Positions 30,686-39,673 of a DNA stretch of 64,000 nt are shown piece by piece. The translations under genes and the position numbers were made by a program. Location: assembly GCA_949289155.1 (NCBI GenBank), contig CASEMX010000018.1, positions 42,839-106,838 on the forward strand, given 5' to 3'. Under the pieces are notes generated by a model that saw only the letters and a list, made by a program, of their open reading frames with translations, was not told the DNA's origin and ran no database searches. This DNA is from an uncultured Parabacteroides sp. (GTDB taxonomy: Bacteria; Bacteroidota; Bacteroidia; Bacteroidales; Tannerellaceae). How positions within the stretch are numbered: the first letter of the stretch is position 1; the number at the start of each line of letters is the position of its first letter.

Positions 30686-31450
30686 ATGGCAAAAGAGAAA
30701 CAATCAGCTGAAAAAGAATATACCGTAGAAGAAAAGCTTTCTTCGTTGTATCAGCTTCAGAAGATTATGACGGAAATAGATAAAATCCGTACGCTTCGAG
30801 GCGAATTGCCGTTAGAGGTGCAAGACTTGGAGGATGAAATAGCCGGCATGGAAACACGTCTGCAAAATTATCAGACGGATATCAATAATTATGAAGCATC
30901 TGTAAATGAGCAGAAGCATAAAATCACGGAATCAAACTCTCTGATTGAAAAATATAAATCTCAACTGGATAATGTGCGGAATAACCGGGAGTTCGATAAT
31001 CTGTCGAAGGAAATCGAGTTCCAAGGTTTGGAAGTAGAGTTCTCTGAAAAGAAAATTCGAGAGTTTACTGAGGCTATTGCTAAGAAAAAGGAGGATATCG
31101 TAAGACTTAAAGAAGACCTTGAAGGAAGAAATGCCGATTTGGTACAGAAGAAAGGCGAGCTTGATCAAATTATTGCGGAGACAAAGCAGAGCGAAGAGGA
31201 TTTGCGCGAAAAAGCAAAAGCGTTGGAAGCTCAGATAGAGCCTCGTTTGTTAGCCGCTTTCAAACGTATTCGCAAAGGCGCTCGAAACGGATTGGCAGTT
31301 GTCTATATTCAGCGTGATGCCTGTGGAGGTTGCTTCAATAAAATCCCGCCTCAGCGCCAGTTGGATATAAAGATGCATAAGAAAATCATCGTTTGCGAAT
31401 ATTGCGGTCGTATTATGATTGACCCGGAATTGGCAGGCGTAGAAGAATAG
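30686..31450 (+). CDS. Coiled-coil protein with C4 zinc ribbon
   Basis: This 254-residue protein has a long antiparallel coiled coil (about 15-190, Glu/Lys/Gln-rich). A C-terminal zinc ribbon follows with CGGCFNKIPPQ and, 20 residues on, CEYCGR. This is the CT398/DUF164-like architecture. Relatives have been proposed to bind RNA-polymerase or flagellar components, but no general function is established. It is translated 3 bp after the Nif3-like gene and followed by a strong terminator, so the two form one unit. Confidence 0.85.
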   Translation: MAKEKQSAEKEYTVEEKLSSLYQLQKIMTEIDKIRTLRGELPLEVQDLEDEIAGMETRLQNYQTDINNYEASVNEQKHKITESNSLIEKYKSQLDNVRNNREFDNLSKEIEFQGLEVEFSEKKIREFTEAIAKKKEDIVRLKEDLEGRNADLVQKKGELDQIIAETKQSEEDLREKAKALEAQIEPRLLAAFKRIRKGARNGLAVVYIQRDACGGCFNKIPPQRQLDIKMHKKIIVCEYCGRIMIDPELAGVEE

Positions 31451-31470
31451 ATCAAGAATATTGAAAATAA

Positions 31471-31529
31471 AATAGGTGCTTATTGGGAATGGCATGTAGC
31501 TGTTCGGAAATAAGTACCTATTCGTTTTT
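31471..31529 (+). terminator. Terminator of the Nif3/zinc-ribbon unit
   Basis: AATAGGTGCTTATT (31471-31484) pairs with AATAAGTACCTATT (31509-31522), 14 bp with one G-T wobble. CGTTTTTA follows. Confidence 0.8.
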
Positions 31530-31595
31530 AAATAATGGCCTTATAAGCGTAAGAGGGAGACGGATTGCCTTTTGCGCTTTTATTATATATAATGT

Positions 31596-32921
31596 ATGTT
31601 GGATAAGGTTCGTGCATATATAGATAAAGAGAAGTTGTTGATTCGGGAAGAGCCGGTAGTGGTTGGATTGAGCGGAGGAGCGGATTCGGTAGCCTTGTTG
31701 GCAGCTTTGGCACGGTTAGGATTTCGTTGTGTGGCGTTGCATTGTAATTTCCATTTGCGAGGTCAGGAGTCGGAGCGTGATGAGGCATTTGCTCGTTCGT
31801 TTGCCGAGAGTTTGCATATTCCATTTTATAAGAAAGATTTTGATACGCTTGCTTTTGCTTCAGAAAAACATTTGTCGATAGAGATGGCGGCGCGCGATTT
31901 GCGTTATGAATGGTTTGAGCAGATGCGTCAGCAAACAGGTGCGCAAGCCATAGCCGTTGCCCATCATCAGGATGATAGCATTGAGACTTTGCTTATGAAT
32001 CTGCTGCGCGGGAGTGGCATACGTGGATTGGTAGGCATTCGTCCGAAACATGGTTTTGTAGTGCGTCCGCTTTTGCAGATTTCCCGGAAGGAAATATTGG
32101 CATGGCTGGAAAAAGAGCATCTTTCCTATATCATAGATAGCTCGAATCTATCGGACGAATATACACGCAATTTTATCCGCTTGCGGGTGTTGCCGTTATT
32201 GGAGGAATTGAATCCTGCCGCTCGTCGGACATTGGCACGTTCCGCTTCGCATCTGTCGGATGCGGAAGATATTTATCTCTCGGTTATAGAGAAGGCTCAG
32301 CACGAACTTTGGCAAGATGGTGCGATAGTTATTCCGGATTTGATGCGTTATCCATCTCCGAAAACGATACTGTATGAATTGCTGCGGCCTTATGGGTTTA
32401 CTCGTCCTGTCGTGGCTTCCATATATACTTCGCTCGATGGGGAGTCCGGAAGAAAGTTCTATTCACAGACGCATCAGATAATAAAGGACCGTGACCGGTT
32501 GCTTTTATCTCTCAAGAGTAATGAGGATGCGGTAGATATGTTTTCCTTCAAGAAAAGCGCAGACAGCGTGGCTTCTCCCATAGCATTTACTATCCAAGTT
32601 GTCCCGAATGATGTGCATTTTCGTTTAGTGCCATCGAAGGAGTATGCTTATTTCGATTATGATTTGCTGGCTGATGATTTGACTTTGCGGCATTGGCAGG
32701 AGGGCGATTGGTTTGTCCCTTTCGGTATGCAGGGGCGTAAGAAGTTGAGCGATTATTTTTCGGACCATAAGTATTCTTTAACGGCGAAAGAGGAAGCATG
32801 GCTGTTATGCAGCGGGGAGGATATCATTTGGTTGGTCGGAGCCCGTTCGGACAATCGTTATCGCATTACTTCTTCGACGCAGCGTATCTTTATCATCAAA
32901 AAAAGTGCGGGATTATTGTGA
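31596..32921 (+). CDS. tilS: tRNA(Ile)-lysidine synthetase
   Basis: This 441-residue enzyme converts the wobble cytidine of the CAU-anticodon tRNA-Ile to lysidine so that AUA is read as Ile. The ATP pyrophosphatase loop SGGADS is at residues 26-31 in VVVGLSGGADS. The downstream helix HHQDDSIETLLMNLLRGSG is typical. The C-terminal substrate-binding domains (about 230-441) are present, as in E. coli-length TilS rather than the short form. No clear -7 element was found. Confidence 0.93.
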   Translation: MLDKVRAYIDKEKLLIREEPVVVGLSGGADSVALLAALARLGFRCVALHCNFHLRGQESERDEAFARSFAESLHIPFYKKDFDTLAFASEKHLSIEMAARDLRYEWFEQMRQQTGAQAIAVAHHQDDSIETLLMNLLRGSGIRGLVGIRPKHGFVVRPLLQISRKEILAWLEKEHLSYIIDSSNLSDEYTRNFIRLRVLPLLEELNPAARRTLARSASHLSDAEDIYLSVIEKAQHELWQDGAIVIPDLMRYPSPKTILYELLRPYGFTRPVVASIYTSLDGESGRKFYSQTHQIIKDRDRLLLSLKSNEDAVDMFSFKKSADSVASPIAFTIQVVPNDVHFRLVPSKEYAYFDYDLLADDLTLRHWQEGDWFVPFGMQGRKKLSDYFSDHKYSLTAKEEAWLLCSGEDIIWLVGARSDNRYRITSSTQRIFIIKKSAGLL

Positions 32922-32939
32922 TTCGTTTGAAATAAGTCG

Positions 32940-33121
32940 TATATTTGCACCGCATTTACTTCACAAATGTATTCCTGACGCTTCAAGTCAGGGAATCTAT
33001 ATTCGAATTATATAATACAAATTATTTATCAAAAGTCCATAGGCTATGTCTCCTGTGCCCATGTGTAAGCATATAGGGAGTTATGCGGCGAGCACATAGC
33101 TTATATTTACAAAAGTGCAAT
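32940..33121 (+). promoter_or_regulatory. rho promoter and structured 5' leader
   Basis: TATATTTG at 32940-32947 is a -7 element, with TTG 21 bp upstream. The leader to the rho start is about 165 nt. It contains a local hairpin (CCTGAC/GTCAGG around 7 nt, near 32980) and a longer-range pairing of GCTATGT with ACATAGC just before the start codon. Rho autoregulates through its leader in several bacteria; a similar role here is inference. Confidence 0.5.
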
Positions 33122-35092
33122 ATGCAGAAATATACCATTGTTGAATTGAACGAGAAGCTCCTTTCCGAACTTCAGGACTTGGCAAAAGAATTAGGCATTA
33201 AAGATATCAAGTCGCTAAAGAAAAATGAATTAGTATATAGGATACTCGATGAGCAGGCGATTTCTTTTGCCGGCATCCAAGTGGAAAAGGAAAAAGAAAA
33301 GGAGGCCAAGAAGATAGAGCGGAAAGCAAAAGCCAAGCAGACGGCAAAAGCGAAAGAGCAAAAGAGCGAGCCGGCTCCGACCGACGCTCAGCCGGAAGCA
33401 GCCGCTCCTGAAACAGTTAAATCAGAAAAGAAAAAGAGAACACGCATGAATAAAAAAGAGAAAGTAGATGTGGCTTCGACGAATATGGCAAATGGCCAGG
33501 TTGAGACGAACGAGGTTCCTCAGAATGCCGCGCCTGCCATAGCAAAAGAGAAGCCGTTGTTGCCTCCGGTTGTCGCAGAGGTGGATAATGAAGACGCAGA
33601 TGCGACTAAGGAACCGGTGGCTCAGGAGGCGGAAACCTTGGTAGAGACACCTGCCGACGGAGCGGCTCCCTCTCCCGAAGAGAATACCGAATCGAAACGG
33701 CTTGTATTCCGCCACCGCGATACCAAATCTGTATTGGACCAAGTCTTCCCTTTCCCTTCATCTACTCCGAAAGCAGAAAAGAAACAGCCGGCGCAGAACC
33801 AGAACAACGAACTGTCGCAGCCTCAATCTCCGAGCGCTACTCCGAATGCAGCGAATGAGAACAATAACCGGCAAAATAACCGGCAAAATAACAATCGCAA
33901 CAATAACAATTCCGCAGCAAACAATAATGCCAACAATGCGCCGCAGGAAAAGGCGTATGAGTTCGATGGCATTTTGATTGGTTCCGGCGTGTTGGAAATC
34001 ATGCAGGATGGATATGGATTCCTCCGTTCGTCGGATTATAACTACCTGACCTCTCCGGATGATATTTATGTATCGCAATCTCAAATCAAACTGTTCGGAT
34101 TGAAGACCGGCGACGTGGTAGAAGGGGCTATCCGTCCGCCGAAGGAGGGTGAGAAATATTTCCCGCTGGTGAAGGTGGATAAGATTAACGGCCGTACGCC
34201 GGAAGAGGTGCGCGACCGTGTGCCGTTCGACCATCTGACGCCGCTTTTCCCGAACGAGAAGTTTATGTTGACAGACCATAAATCGCCGAAAGTTTTCGAT
34301 AATATCGCCGTTCGCGTGGTGGATTTGTTTTCTCCGATAGGCAAAGGGCAGCGCGGATTGATTGTTTCGCAGCCCAAGACCGGTAAAACGATGTTGTTGA
34401 AAGATATTGCCAATGCCATCGCCGCGAACCATCCGGAGGTTTATATGATTATCCTGCTGATTGACGAACGTCCGGAAGAGGTGACGGACATGGCGCGCAG
34501 CGTGGATGCGGAGGTGATTGCCTCGACGTTCGACGAACCGGCGGAACGCCATGTAAAGATTGCCGAGATTGTGCTGAATAAAGCGAAACGCATGGTAGAG
34601 TGCGGCCATGATGTCGTGATTCTGTTGGATTCCATCACCCGTCTGGCGCGTGCTTACAATACGGTACAGCCGGCTTCGGGCAAGGTGCTTTCGGGCGGTG
34701 TGGATGCGAATGCGTTGCAGAAGCCGAAGCGGTTCTTCGGTGCGGCACGTAATATCGAAAACGGCGGAAGCCTCACGATTTTGGCTACGGCATTGACCGA
34801 TACCGGCTCGAAGATGGACGATGTCATTTTCGAAGAGTTCAAGGGAACCGGAAACATGGAATTGCAATTGGACCGCAAGCTCTCGAACAAGCGTATCTTC
34901 CCGGCGGTGGATATTACGGCTTCAAGTACGCGGCGTGATGATTTGTTGCAGGACGAACTTACCCGCAACCGCATGTGGATTCTCCGCAAATATCTCTCCG
35001 ACATGAACTCGGTAGAGGCCATGGAATTTGTAAAACAGCGGTTGGAACAGACCATCGACAATATGGAGTTCCTCGCATCGATGAATGGATAA
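33122..35092 (+). CDS. rho: Transcription termination factor Rho with a long disordered insert
   Basis: This 656-residue hexameric RNA helicase ends untranslated transcripts. A Rho N-terminal helical domain (1-50, [18 protein letters not shown]) is followed by about 230 low-complexity residues: first Lys/Glu/Ala-rich, then an Asn-rich stretch at about 245-275. After it come the RNA-binding OB domain (from about 281) and the ATPase core with Walker A PKTGKT at about 418-423. E. coli Rho has 419 residues. Such inserts are known in Bacteroides, where the disordered region of Rho drives condensate formation. I chose ATG 33122 because the conserved N-domain begins there. Confidence 0.96.
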   Translation: MQKYTIVELNEKLLSELQDLAKELGIKDIKSLKKNELVYRILDEQAISFAGIQVEKEKEKEAKKIERKAKAKQTAKAKEQKSEPAPTDAQPEAAAPETVKSEKKKRTRMNKKEKVDVASTNMANGQVETNEVPQNAAPAIAKEKPLLPPVVAEVDNEDADATKEPVAQEAETLVETPADGAAPSPEENTESKRLVFRHRDTKSVLDQVFPFPSSTPKAEKKQPAQNQNNELSQPQSPSATPNAANENNNRQNNRQNNNRNNNNSAANNNANNAPQEKAYEFDGILIGSGVLEIMQDGYGFLRSSDYNYLTSPDDIYVSQSQIKLFGLKTGDVVEGAIRPPKEGEKYFPLVKVDKINGRTPEEVRDRVPFDHLTPLFPNEKFMLTDHKSPKVFDNIAVRVVDLFSPIGKGQRGLIVSQPKTGKTMLLKDIANAIAANHPEVYMIILLIDERPEEVTDMARSVDAEVIASTFDEPAERHVKIAEIVLNKAKRMVECGHDVVILLDSITRLARAYNTVQPASGKVLSGGVDANALQKPKRFFGAARNIENGGSLTILATALTDTGSKMDDVIFEEFKGTGNMELQLDRKLSNKRIFPAVDITASSTRRDDLLQDELTRNRMWILRKYLSDMNSVEAMEFVKQRLEQTIDNMEFLASMNG

Positions 35093-35120
35093 CAGTATAT
35101 CGATTTAGTTTCATGATAAG

Positions 35121-35163
35121 GCAGGCACGGAATGGGTTTTCCATTCTGTGCCTGCTGTTTTTA
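35121..35163 (+). terminator. Terminator of rho
   Basis: GCAGGCACGGAATGG pairs with CCATTCTGTGCCTGC around GTTTT with a single mismatched or wobble pair, followed by TGTTTTTATT. Confidence 0.85.
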
Positions 35164-35169
35164 TTACTA

Positions 35170-35432
35170 AGGCTACAGAGCTTCTGAAAGTATTTTTTCA
35201 TTTAAAAAAATGGTTGCAGAGTCTCTGAAGGTGTTTTTTCATTTTGGAAAATGGTTGCAGAGTCTCTGAAAGTATTTTTTCAATTTAGAAAATGGTTACA
35301 GAGCCTCTGAAGGTGCTTTTTCAATTTAGAAAATGGCTTCAGAGTCTCTGAAGGCGTTTTTTCATTTTAGAAAATGGTTACAGAGTCTCTGAAGGTGTTT
35401 TTTCAATTTGGAAAACGGCTGCAGAGTCTCTG
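35170..35432. repeat. 41-bp tandem array, seven copies
   Basis: CAGAG begins at 35176, 35217, 35258, 35299, 35340, 35381 and 35422, exactly 41 bp apart with no indel despite base changes. Each unit has CAGAGTCTCTG (stem CAGAG/CTCTG), a run of six Ts, and CATTTTnnAAAATG. It sits directly after the rho terminator and 40 bp before the ruvB promoter element. Apart from these the 35093-35518 gap is empty. Confidence 0.9.
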
Positions 35433-35479
35433 TCGGCTAAGTTTTTCGGCAATGGTACTATTTTTTCACCTATTCTTCG

Positions 35480-35487
35480 TACTTTTG
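35480..35487 (+). promoter_or_regulatory. -7 element for ruvB
   Basis: TACTTTTG fits TAnnTTTG and lies 31 bp before ruvB. Confidence 0.5.
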
Positions 35488-35518
35488 CGCGATTGAAAAA
35501 GTAAGAGAGATACAGAAA

Positions 35519-36565
35519 ATGGAAGACGAATTTGACATACGAGATGCACGGATGCCGGAGAGCGAGCGCGAATACGAGAATGCACTCCGTCCGCTTTCGT
35601 TTCGCGATTTCAGCGGGCAGGCGAAGGTGGTCGAAAACTTGAAGGTGTTCGTCATGGCGGCACGGATGCGCAAGGAGGCGCTCGACCATGTGTTGCTCCA
35701 CGGACCTCCCGGATTGGGAAAGACGACCCTGTCGAACATCATTGCGAACGAGCTGGGCGTGGGATTTAAGGTGACTTCGGGTCCGGTGCTGGATAAGCCG
35801 GGCGACTTGGCAGGTGTATTGACTTCGCTTGAAAAGAACGACGTACTGTTCATCGACGAGATTCATCGCTTGAGTCCCGTTGTGGAGGAATATCTCTACT
35901 CGGCCATGGAAGATTATCGCATCGATATCATGATAGATAAAGGACCAAGCGCACGTTCCATCCAAATCGACCTGGCGCCTTTCACGTTGGTAGGGGCTAC
36001 GACGCGAAGCGGATTGCTGACCAGTCCGCTTCGGGCTCGTTTCGGCATCAACCTGCATTTGGAATATTACGACGTAGAGACGCTGACGCGGATTGTCCTT
36101 CGGAGTGCGGACATCTTGAATGTGCATTGCGAATTGGAAGCGGCTAAAGAGATTGCGTCACGAAGCCGCGGGACGCCCCGTATTGCCAACGCCTTGCTCC
36201 GGCGTGTGCGCGATTTTGCCCAAGTAAAAGGAAGCGGACGGGTAGACAAAGCGATTGCATGCTATGCACTCGAGGCATTGAATATTGACCGATACGGATT
36301 AGACCAAATAGACAATAAATTATTAACCACCCTGATCGACAAGTTCAAGGGCGGCCCGGTCGGATTAACCACCATTGCTACGGCATTGGGTGAAGATCCC
36401 GGCTTGGGTGAAGATCCCGGCACGCTCGAAGAGGTGTATGAACCTTTCCTCATCAAAGAGGGATTCCTGAAACGGACACCGCGCGGAAGGGAAGTCACCG
36501 AACTGGCATACCAGCACCTCGGACGGACACACGATTGGGGAGACGGACAAGGCACATTGTTTTAA
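35519..36565 (+). CDS. ruvB: Holliday junction helicase RuvB with a six-residue duplication
   Basis: This 348-residue AAA+ motor drives branch migration with RuvA. Walker A is GPPGLGKTT, Walker B is [10 protein letters not shown], and the arginine-bearing region reads [14 protein letters not shown]. The C-terminal winged helix carries an oddity: an 18-bp sequence is perfectly repeated (36386-36403 and 36404-36421), giving [12 protein letters not shown] at residues 290-301 where relatives have one copy. The frame is kept, so the protein is probably made. The duplication may affect DNA contact or be neutral. It is 2 bp from the flippase gene. Confidence 0.96.
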   Translation: MEDEFDIRDARMPESEREYENALRPLSFRDFSGQAKVVENLKVFVMAARMRKEALDHVLLHGPPGLGKTTLSNIIANELGVGFKVTSGPVLDKPGDLAGVLTSLEKNDVLFIDEIHRLSPVVEEYLYSAMEDYRIDIMIDKGPSARSIQIDLAPFTLVGATTRSGLLTSPLRARFGINLHLEYYDVETLTRIVLRSADILNVHCELEAAKEIASRSRGTPRIANALLRRVRDFAQVKGSGRVDKAIACYALEALNIDRYGLDQIDNKLLTTLIDKFKGGPVGLTTIATALGEDPGLGEDPGTLEEVYEPFLIKEGFLKRTPRGREVTELAYQHLGRTHDWGDGQGTLF

Positions 36566-36567
36566 GT

Positions 36568-38064
36568 ATGGCAAACGGCATGAAGCGGTTGGCAAAAGAG
36601 ACCGCAATATATGGATTGAGCAGCATCATCGGGCGATTCCTCAACTGGCTATTGGTCCCGATGTACACGCGCGTGTTCGTCGATACGGGCGATTTCGGTA
36701 TCATTACAAATCTCTATGGCTGGGTGGCGTTGCTTTTAGTGCTCCTCACGTGCGGCATGGAGACCGGCTTCTTCCGCTTTATCAATAAAAAGGAAGAGAC
36801 GGAGCCGATGCGCGTCTATGCTACGGTCATGGCGTGGGTCGGCGGATTGGCATCGGCGTTTATCCTGCTCGTCTTGCTTTTCTTACGTCCGATTGCTTCC
36901 GCGTTGGAATATCACGCCCCGTTGGAGTTCTTAGGGATGATGCTGGTCGTCACAGCCATTGATGCCTTTTGCTGCATCCCGTTTGCTTACCTTCGTTATG
37001 CAGGGCAGGCGTATCGCTTTGCGGGGATTAAGATGCTGAATATCTTTCTCAACATCTTCTTGAATATTTTCTTCTTGCTCATTTGCCCTTACCTTCATGC
37101 ACGGATGCCGGGTGCGGTGGATTGGTTCTACCGGCCGGATTATGGCGTGGGATATGTGTTTGTGGCGAATGTGATTACCACGGGCGTGACGCTCCTTTGC
37201 CTCCTTCCTTCGATGAAACCGGGATTCCAATCCCGCCCGAACTGGACGTTGCAAAAGGAAATCCTGAAGTATTCCTTCCCGATTCTGATATTGGGCATTG
37301 CCGGTATCTTCAATCAAACGGCGGATAAGATCCTTTTCCCGCTCCTTTTCGACAATAAAGTAGAGGCCATGCGCCAATTAGGTATTTATGGGGCATGTTT
37401 CAAGGTAGCGGTTGTGATGGTGATGTTCATCCAAGCCTTCCGCTATGCCTACGAACCCTTCATCTTTGCCAAGAATAAAAGCGAAGGGAACACACGGGCT
37501 TACTCCGAGGCGATGAAGTATTTCATCATCTTCTCGCTCTTTATCTTCCTCGGTGTGATGTTTTATATCGACATCATCAAGTATTTCGTCGGGAGCCGGT
37601 ATTACGAAGGATTGCAAGTGGTACCCATCGTCATGCTGGGCGAGTTCTTCTTCGGCATCTACTTCAACCTCTCTTTCTGGTATAAGCTCATCGACCAAAC
37701 ACAGTGGGGAGCTTACTTCTCGATTATCGGATGCGCGGCCACGGTGGCGATTATCGTATGCTTCGCCCCGACGTATGGCTATATGGCATGCGCCTGGGCA
37801 TCTTTCGGATGCAATTTGCTTATGATGCTTCTTTCCTATTTTATCGGGCAAAAGAAATACCCGATAGCCTACGACCTGAAGTCCGCCGGCATCTACTTTT
37901 CGCTCGCGGCTTTCCTATATATAATAGGTATGTATGCGCCGGTCGAATCGGAATGGCTCCGCTTGCTTTACCGCACCGCGTTGCTTTGCCTATACCTATA
38001 TATTACTGTCCGCCGCGATTTGCCGCTTCGCGAATTGCCTTATATTGGAAAGTATTTCAAATGA
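36568..38064 (+). CDS. Wzx-like oligosaccharide flippase
   Basis: This 498-residue inner-membrane protein has about 14 hydrophobic helices and the MVF/Wzx start LAKETAIYGLSSIIGRFLNW. Such proteins flip lipid-linked sugar chains for surface polysaccharide or glycoprotein glycan. The start at 36568, 2 bp after the ruvB stop, fits translational coupling; the upstream in-frame ATG at 36535 lies inside ruvB. No glycosyltransferases adjoin it, so its polysaccharide cannot be assigned. Confidence 0.87.
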   Translation: MANGMKRLAKETAIYGLSSIIGRFLNWLLVPMYTRVFVDTGDFGIITNLYGWVALLLVLLTCGMETGFFRFINKKEETEPMRVYATVMAWVGGLASAFILLVLLFLRPIASALEYHAPLEFLGMMLVVTAIDAFCCIPFAYLRYAGQAYRFAGIKMLNIFLNIFLNIFFLLICPYLHARMPGAVDWFYRPDYGVGYVFVANVITTGVTLLCLLPSMKPGFQSRPNWTLQKEILKYSFPILILGIAGIFNQTADKILFPLLFDNKVEAMRQLGIYGACFKVAVVMVMFIQAFRYAYEPFIFAKNKSEGNTRAYSEAMKYFIIFSLFIFLGVMFYIDIIKYFVGSRYYEGLQVVPIVMLGEFFFGIYFNLSFWYKLIDQTQWGAYFSIIGCAATVAIIVCFAPTYGYMACAWASFGCNLLMMLLSYFIGQKKYPIAYDLKSAGIYFSLAAFLYIIGMYAPVESEWLRLLYRTALLCLYLYITVRRDLPLRELPYIGKYFK

Positions 38065-38088
38065 TGGGATAGGGAACAGGATAAAAGA

Positions 38089-38129
38089 ATCCGCCGGCAG
38101 GAAAATCGGATGATTTTCTACCGGCGGAT
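38089..38129. terminator. Bidirectional terminator between the flippase and TlpA genes
   Basis: ATCCGCCGGCAGGAAAATC pairs with GATTTTCTACCGGCGGAT with one mismatch around GGAT. It lies between converging genes and has T/A-rich flanks on both sides. Confidence 0.75.
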
Positions 38130-38150
38130 GAATAGTAACGTTGTTCTTGT

Positions 38151-39272
38151 TTATTTGAGCGCCTCTTTCAATTGGGCTTCGATTTCATCTCCGTGAATAT
38201 TCTTAGCGATGATGGTTCCATCTTTATCTACCAAGATAGTGTGCGGAATACTATTGACCGAATAGATAGCGGCTCCGGCATTCTTCCAGCCTTGCAGGTC
38301 TGAGAGCTGCGGCCATGTGATGTTGAGGTCTTTTATTCCCTTTTCCCAAGCATCTTGCTTGCTATCCAAAGAAATACCCACGATTTCAAATCCTTTTCCT
38401 TTGTATTGCTTGTACAGTTCGACCAATTTCGGAGTCTCTTTGCGGCATGGAGGACACCAGCTTGCCCAGAAGTCAATCAATACCACCTTGCCTTTTCCTA
38501 CGTAGTCGGACAATTTGCAAGCCTTGCCTTTGACATCGTTCATTTCAAAGTCCGTGAATTTCTTGCCTACGGCTACCTTCTTCAGGTTCTCCAACCGTTC
38601 CATCAGCTTGTCTATTCCCTTTACTGATTTGAATACATCGCTTGATTGGGCAGCCAACTCCTGCTGTTTTTCTTCCGGGAGATAATAACGGAAGTCGTAA
38701 AATAATTTTGCTGCCAAAGGATTGTTCATGTTTGCGGCGATAAAGCTTGCGGCCTTCTCGGTAACCTGATTATCCAATTCCTCGTACTTCTTTTCGATAT
38801 CCGCTCTGTCCGCTTGGTCCTCCGATTTCAGGCTCATAGCTACTTGTTTTTGTTCTGCCCGGATTGGACGAACCTCTTTCTTAAACGCATCCAAAGCATC
38901 ATTTTCCGGCGAGCCGGTTACGCTGGAAAGGGAGTCCAGTGAAACACTCAGCTTTACATTGCTCAAAGCAAAGGTTGCCGTGAACGGAGCATCGTCGCCC
39001 GGCATAGCATATGACGGAGCTACGACATCCGAAGCGAAGCGTAACGTACGCAAGTCGGTAGTCGGGTTCTCACCTTTCAGCGTAAATGTGCCGTTTTGTA
39101 CCAGTGCACTGTCCAGCGGAGCCGCTTGCGGGTCATTATACAAACAGAGATAAACATATTTGCCGTCCAAGGCGGGGTTGTTTACTGTTCCGGCGATTTG
39201 ATATCCCGGCTTTTCGTTGCAGGCAGTCAGCAATAGGGCTGAAGCTGCCGCCATCAGAATTGTCTGTTTCAT
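38151..39272 (-). CDS. TlpA-family thioredoxin-like lipoprotein
   Basis: This 373-residue lipoprotein has lipobox LTAC (Cys18). A beta-rich DUF4369-like N-terminal domain (about 22-130) and a helical linker lead to a C-terminal thioredoxin fold with redox motif WCPPC in FWASWCPPCRKETPKL. It probably works in the periplasm as a thiol-disulfide oxidoreductase, reducing or isomerising envelope proteins. Such multi-copy lipoproteins are typical of Bacteroidales. The promoter element is at 39305-39312. Confidence 0.9.
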   Translation of the reverse strand: MKQTILMAAASALLLTACNEKPGYQIAGTVNNPALDGKYVYLCLYNDPQAAPLDSALVQNGTFTLKGENPTTDLRTLRFASDVVAPSYAMPGDDAPFTATFALSNVKLSVSLDSLSSVTGSPENDALDAFKKEVRPIRAEQKQVAMSLKSEDQADRADIEKKYEELDNQVTEKAASFIAANMNNPLAAKLFYDFRYYLPEEKQQELAAQSSDVFKSVKGIDKLMERLENLKKVAVGKKFTDFEMNDVKGKACKLSDYVGKGKVVLIDFWASWCPPCRKETPKLVELYKQYKGKGFEIVGISLDSKQDAWEKGIKDLNITWPQLSDLQGWKNAGAAIYSVNSIPHTILVDKDGTIIAKNIHGDEIEAQLKEALK

Positions 39273-39304
39273 ATTATTTGTCTCAACTTAATGTATTCTG
39301 CGCG

Positions 39305-39312
39305 CAAAGATA
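39305..39312 (-). promoter_or_regulatory. -7 element for the TlpA-like gene
   Basis: TATCTTTG on the minus strand lies 33 bp before the start. Confidence 0.55.
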
Positions 39313-39374
39313 AAGAAAATGGGGCAAATAGGATATGATGCTTCTCTATTTTTCTCTTGATAAGGAGAGAAAAC

Positions 39375-39463
39375 GACCGATAGAGCGGGCGAAAATGTCC
39401 GACAAAAAATTGAAAACGTCCAACGAAAAATTTTTTATATCCGACATAAAAAGATATGCCGAG
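39375..39463. repeat. Degenerate 21-bp tandem repeat in a divergent gap
   Basis: GTCCGAC at 39397, GTCCAAC at 39418 and ATCCGAC at 39439 are exactly 21 bp apart within GAAAAnGTCCnAC-like units. A weaker copy lies on each side (CGACCGA near 39375, TGCCGAG near 39457). It is the shortest and most eroded of the arrays. The rest of 39273-39673 holds the two divergent promoters. Confidence 0.55.
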
Positions 39464-39627
39464 AAAAAGTTTCTGACGTAAAGTCTCCAATTTTTTTTGC
39501 TGTTTTTTCCTACATGATATTAAGATACGAAGGCATTTCAAAAGGGATTTGTCGCCTATTTCTTCCTTTTGATATGTTTTTTTGTAGAATATCGTTAAGG
39601 AAATGGAAAGAATACGGAAAAAATTAA

Positions 39628-39635
39628 TAGATTTG
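39628..39635 (+). promoter_or_regulatory. -7 element for the DUF4831-like gene
   Basis: TAGATTTG lies 39 bp before the start. Confidence 0.5.
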
Positions 39636-39673
39636 TTGCGCAAAATGAATACGATTTAAAGACACAAATAGAT

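Noticed and set aside
39269-39643. 124-codon minus-strand ORF with FFVG repeats
   Set aside because: It overlaps the divergent promoters and the 21-bp repeats, which explain the repeated peptide.
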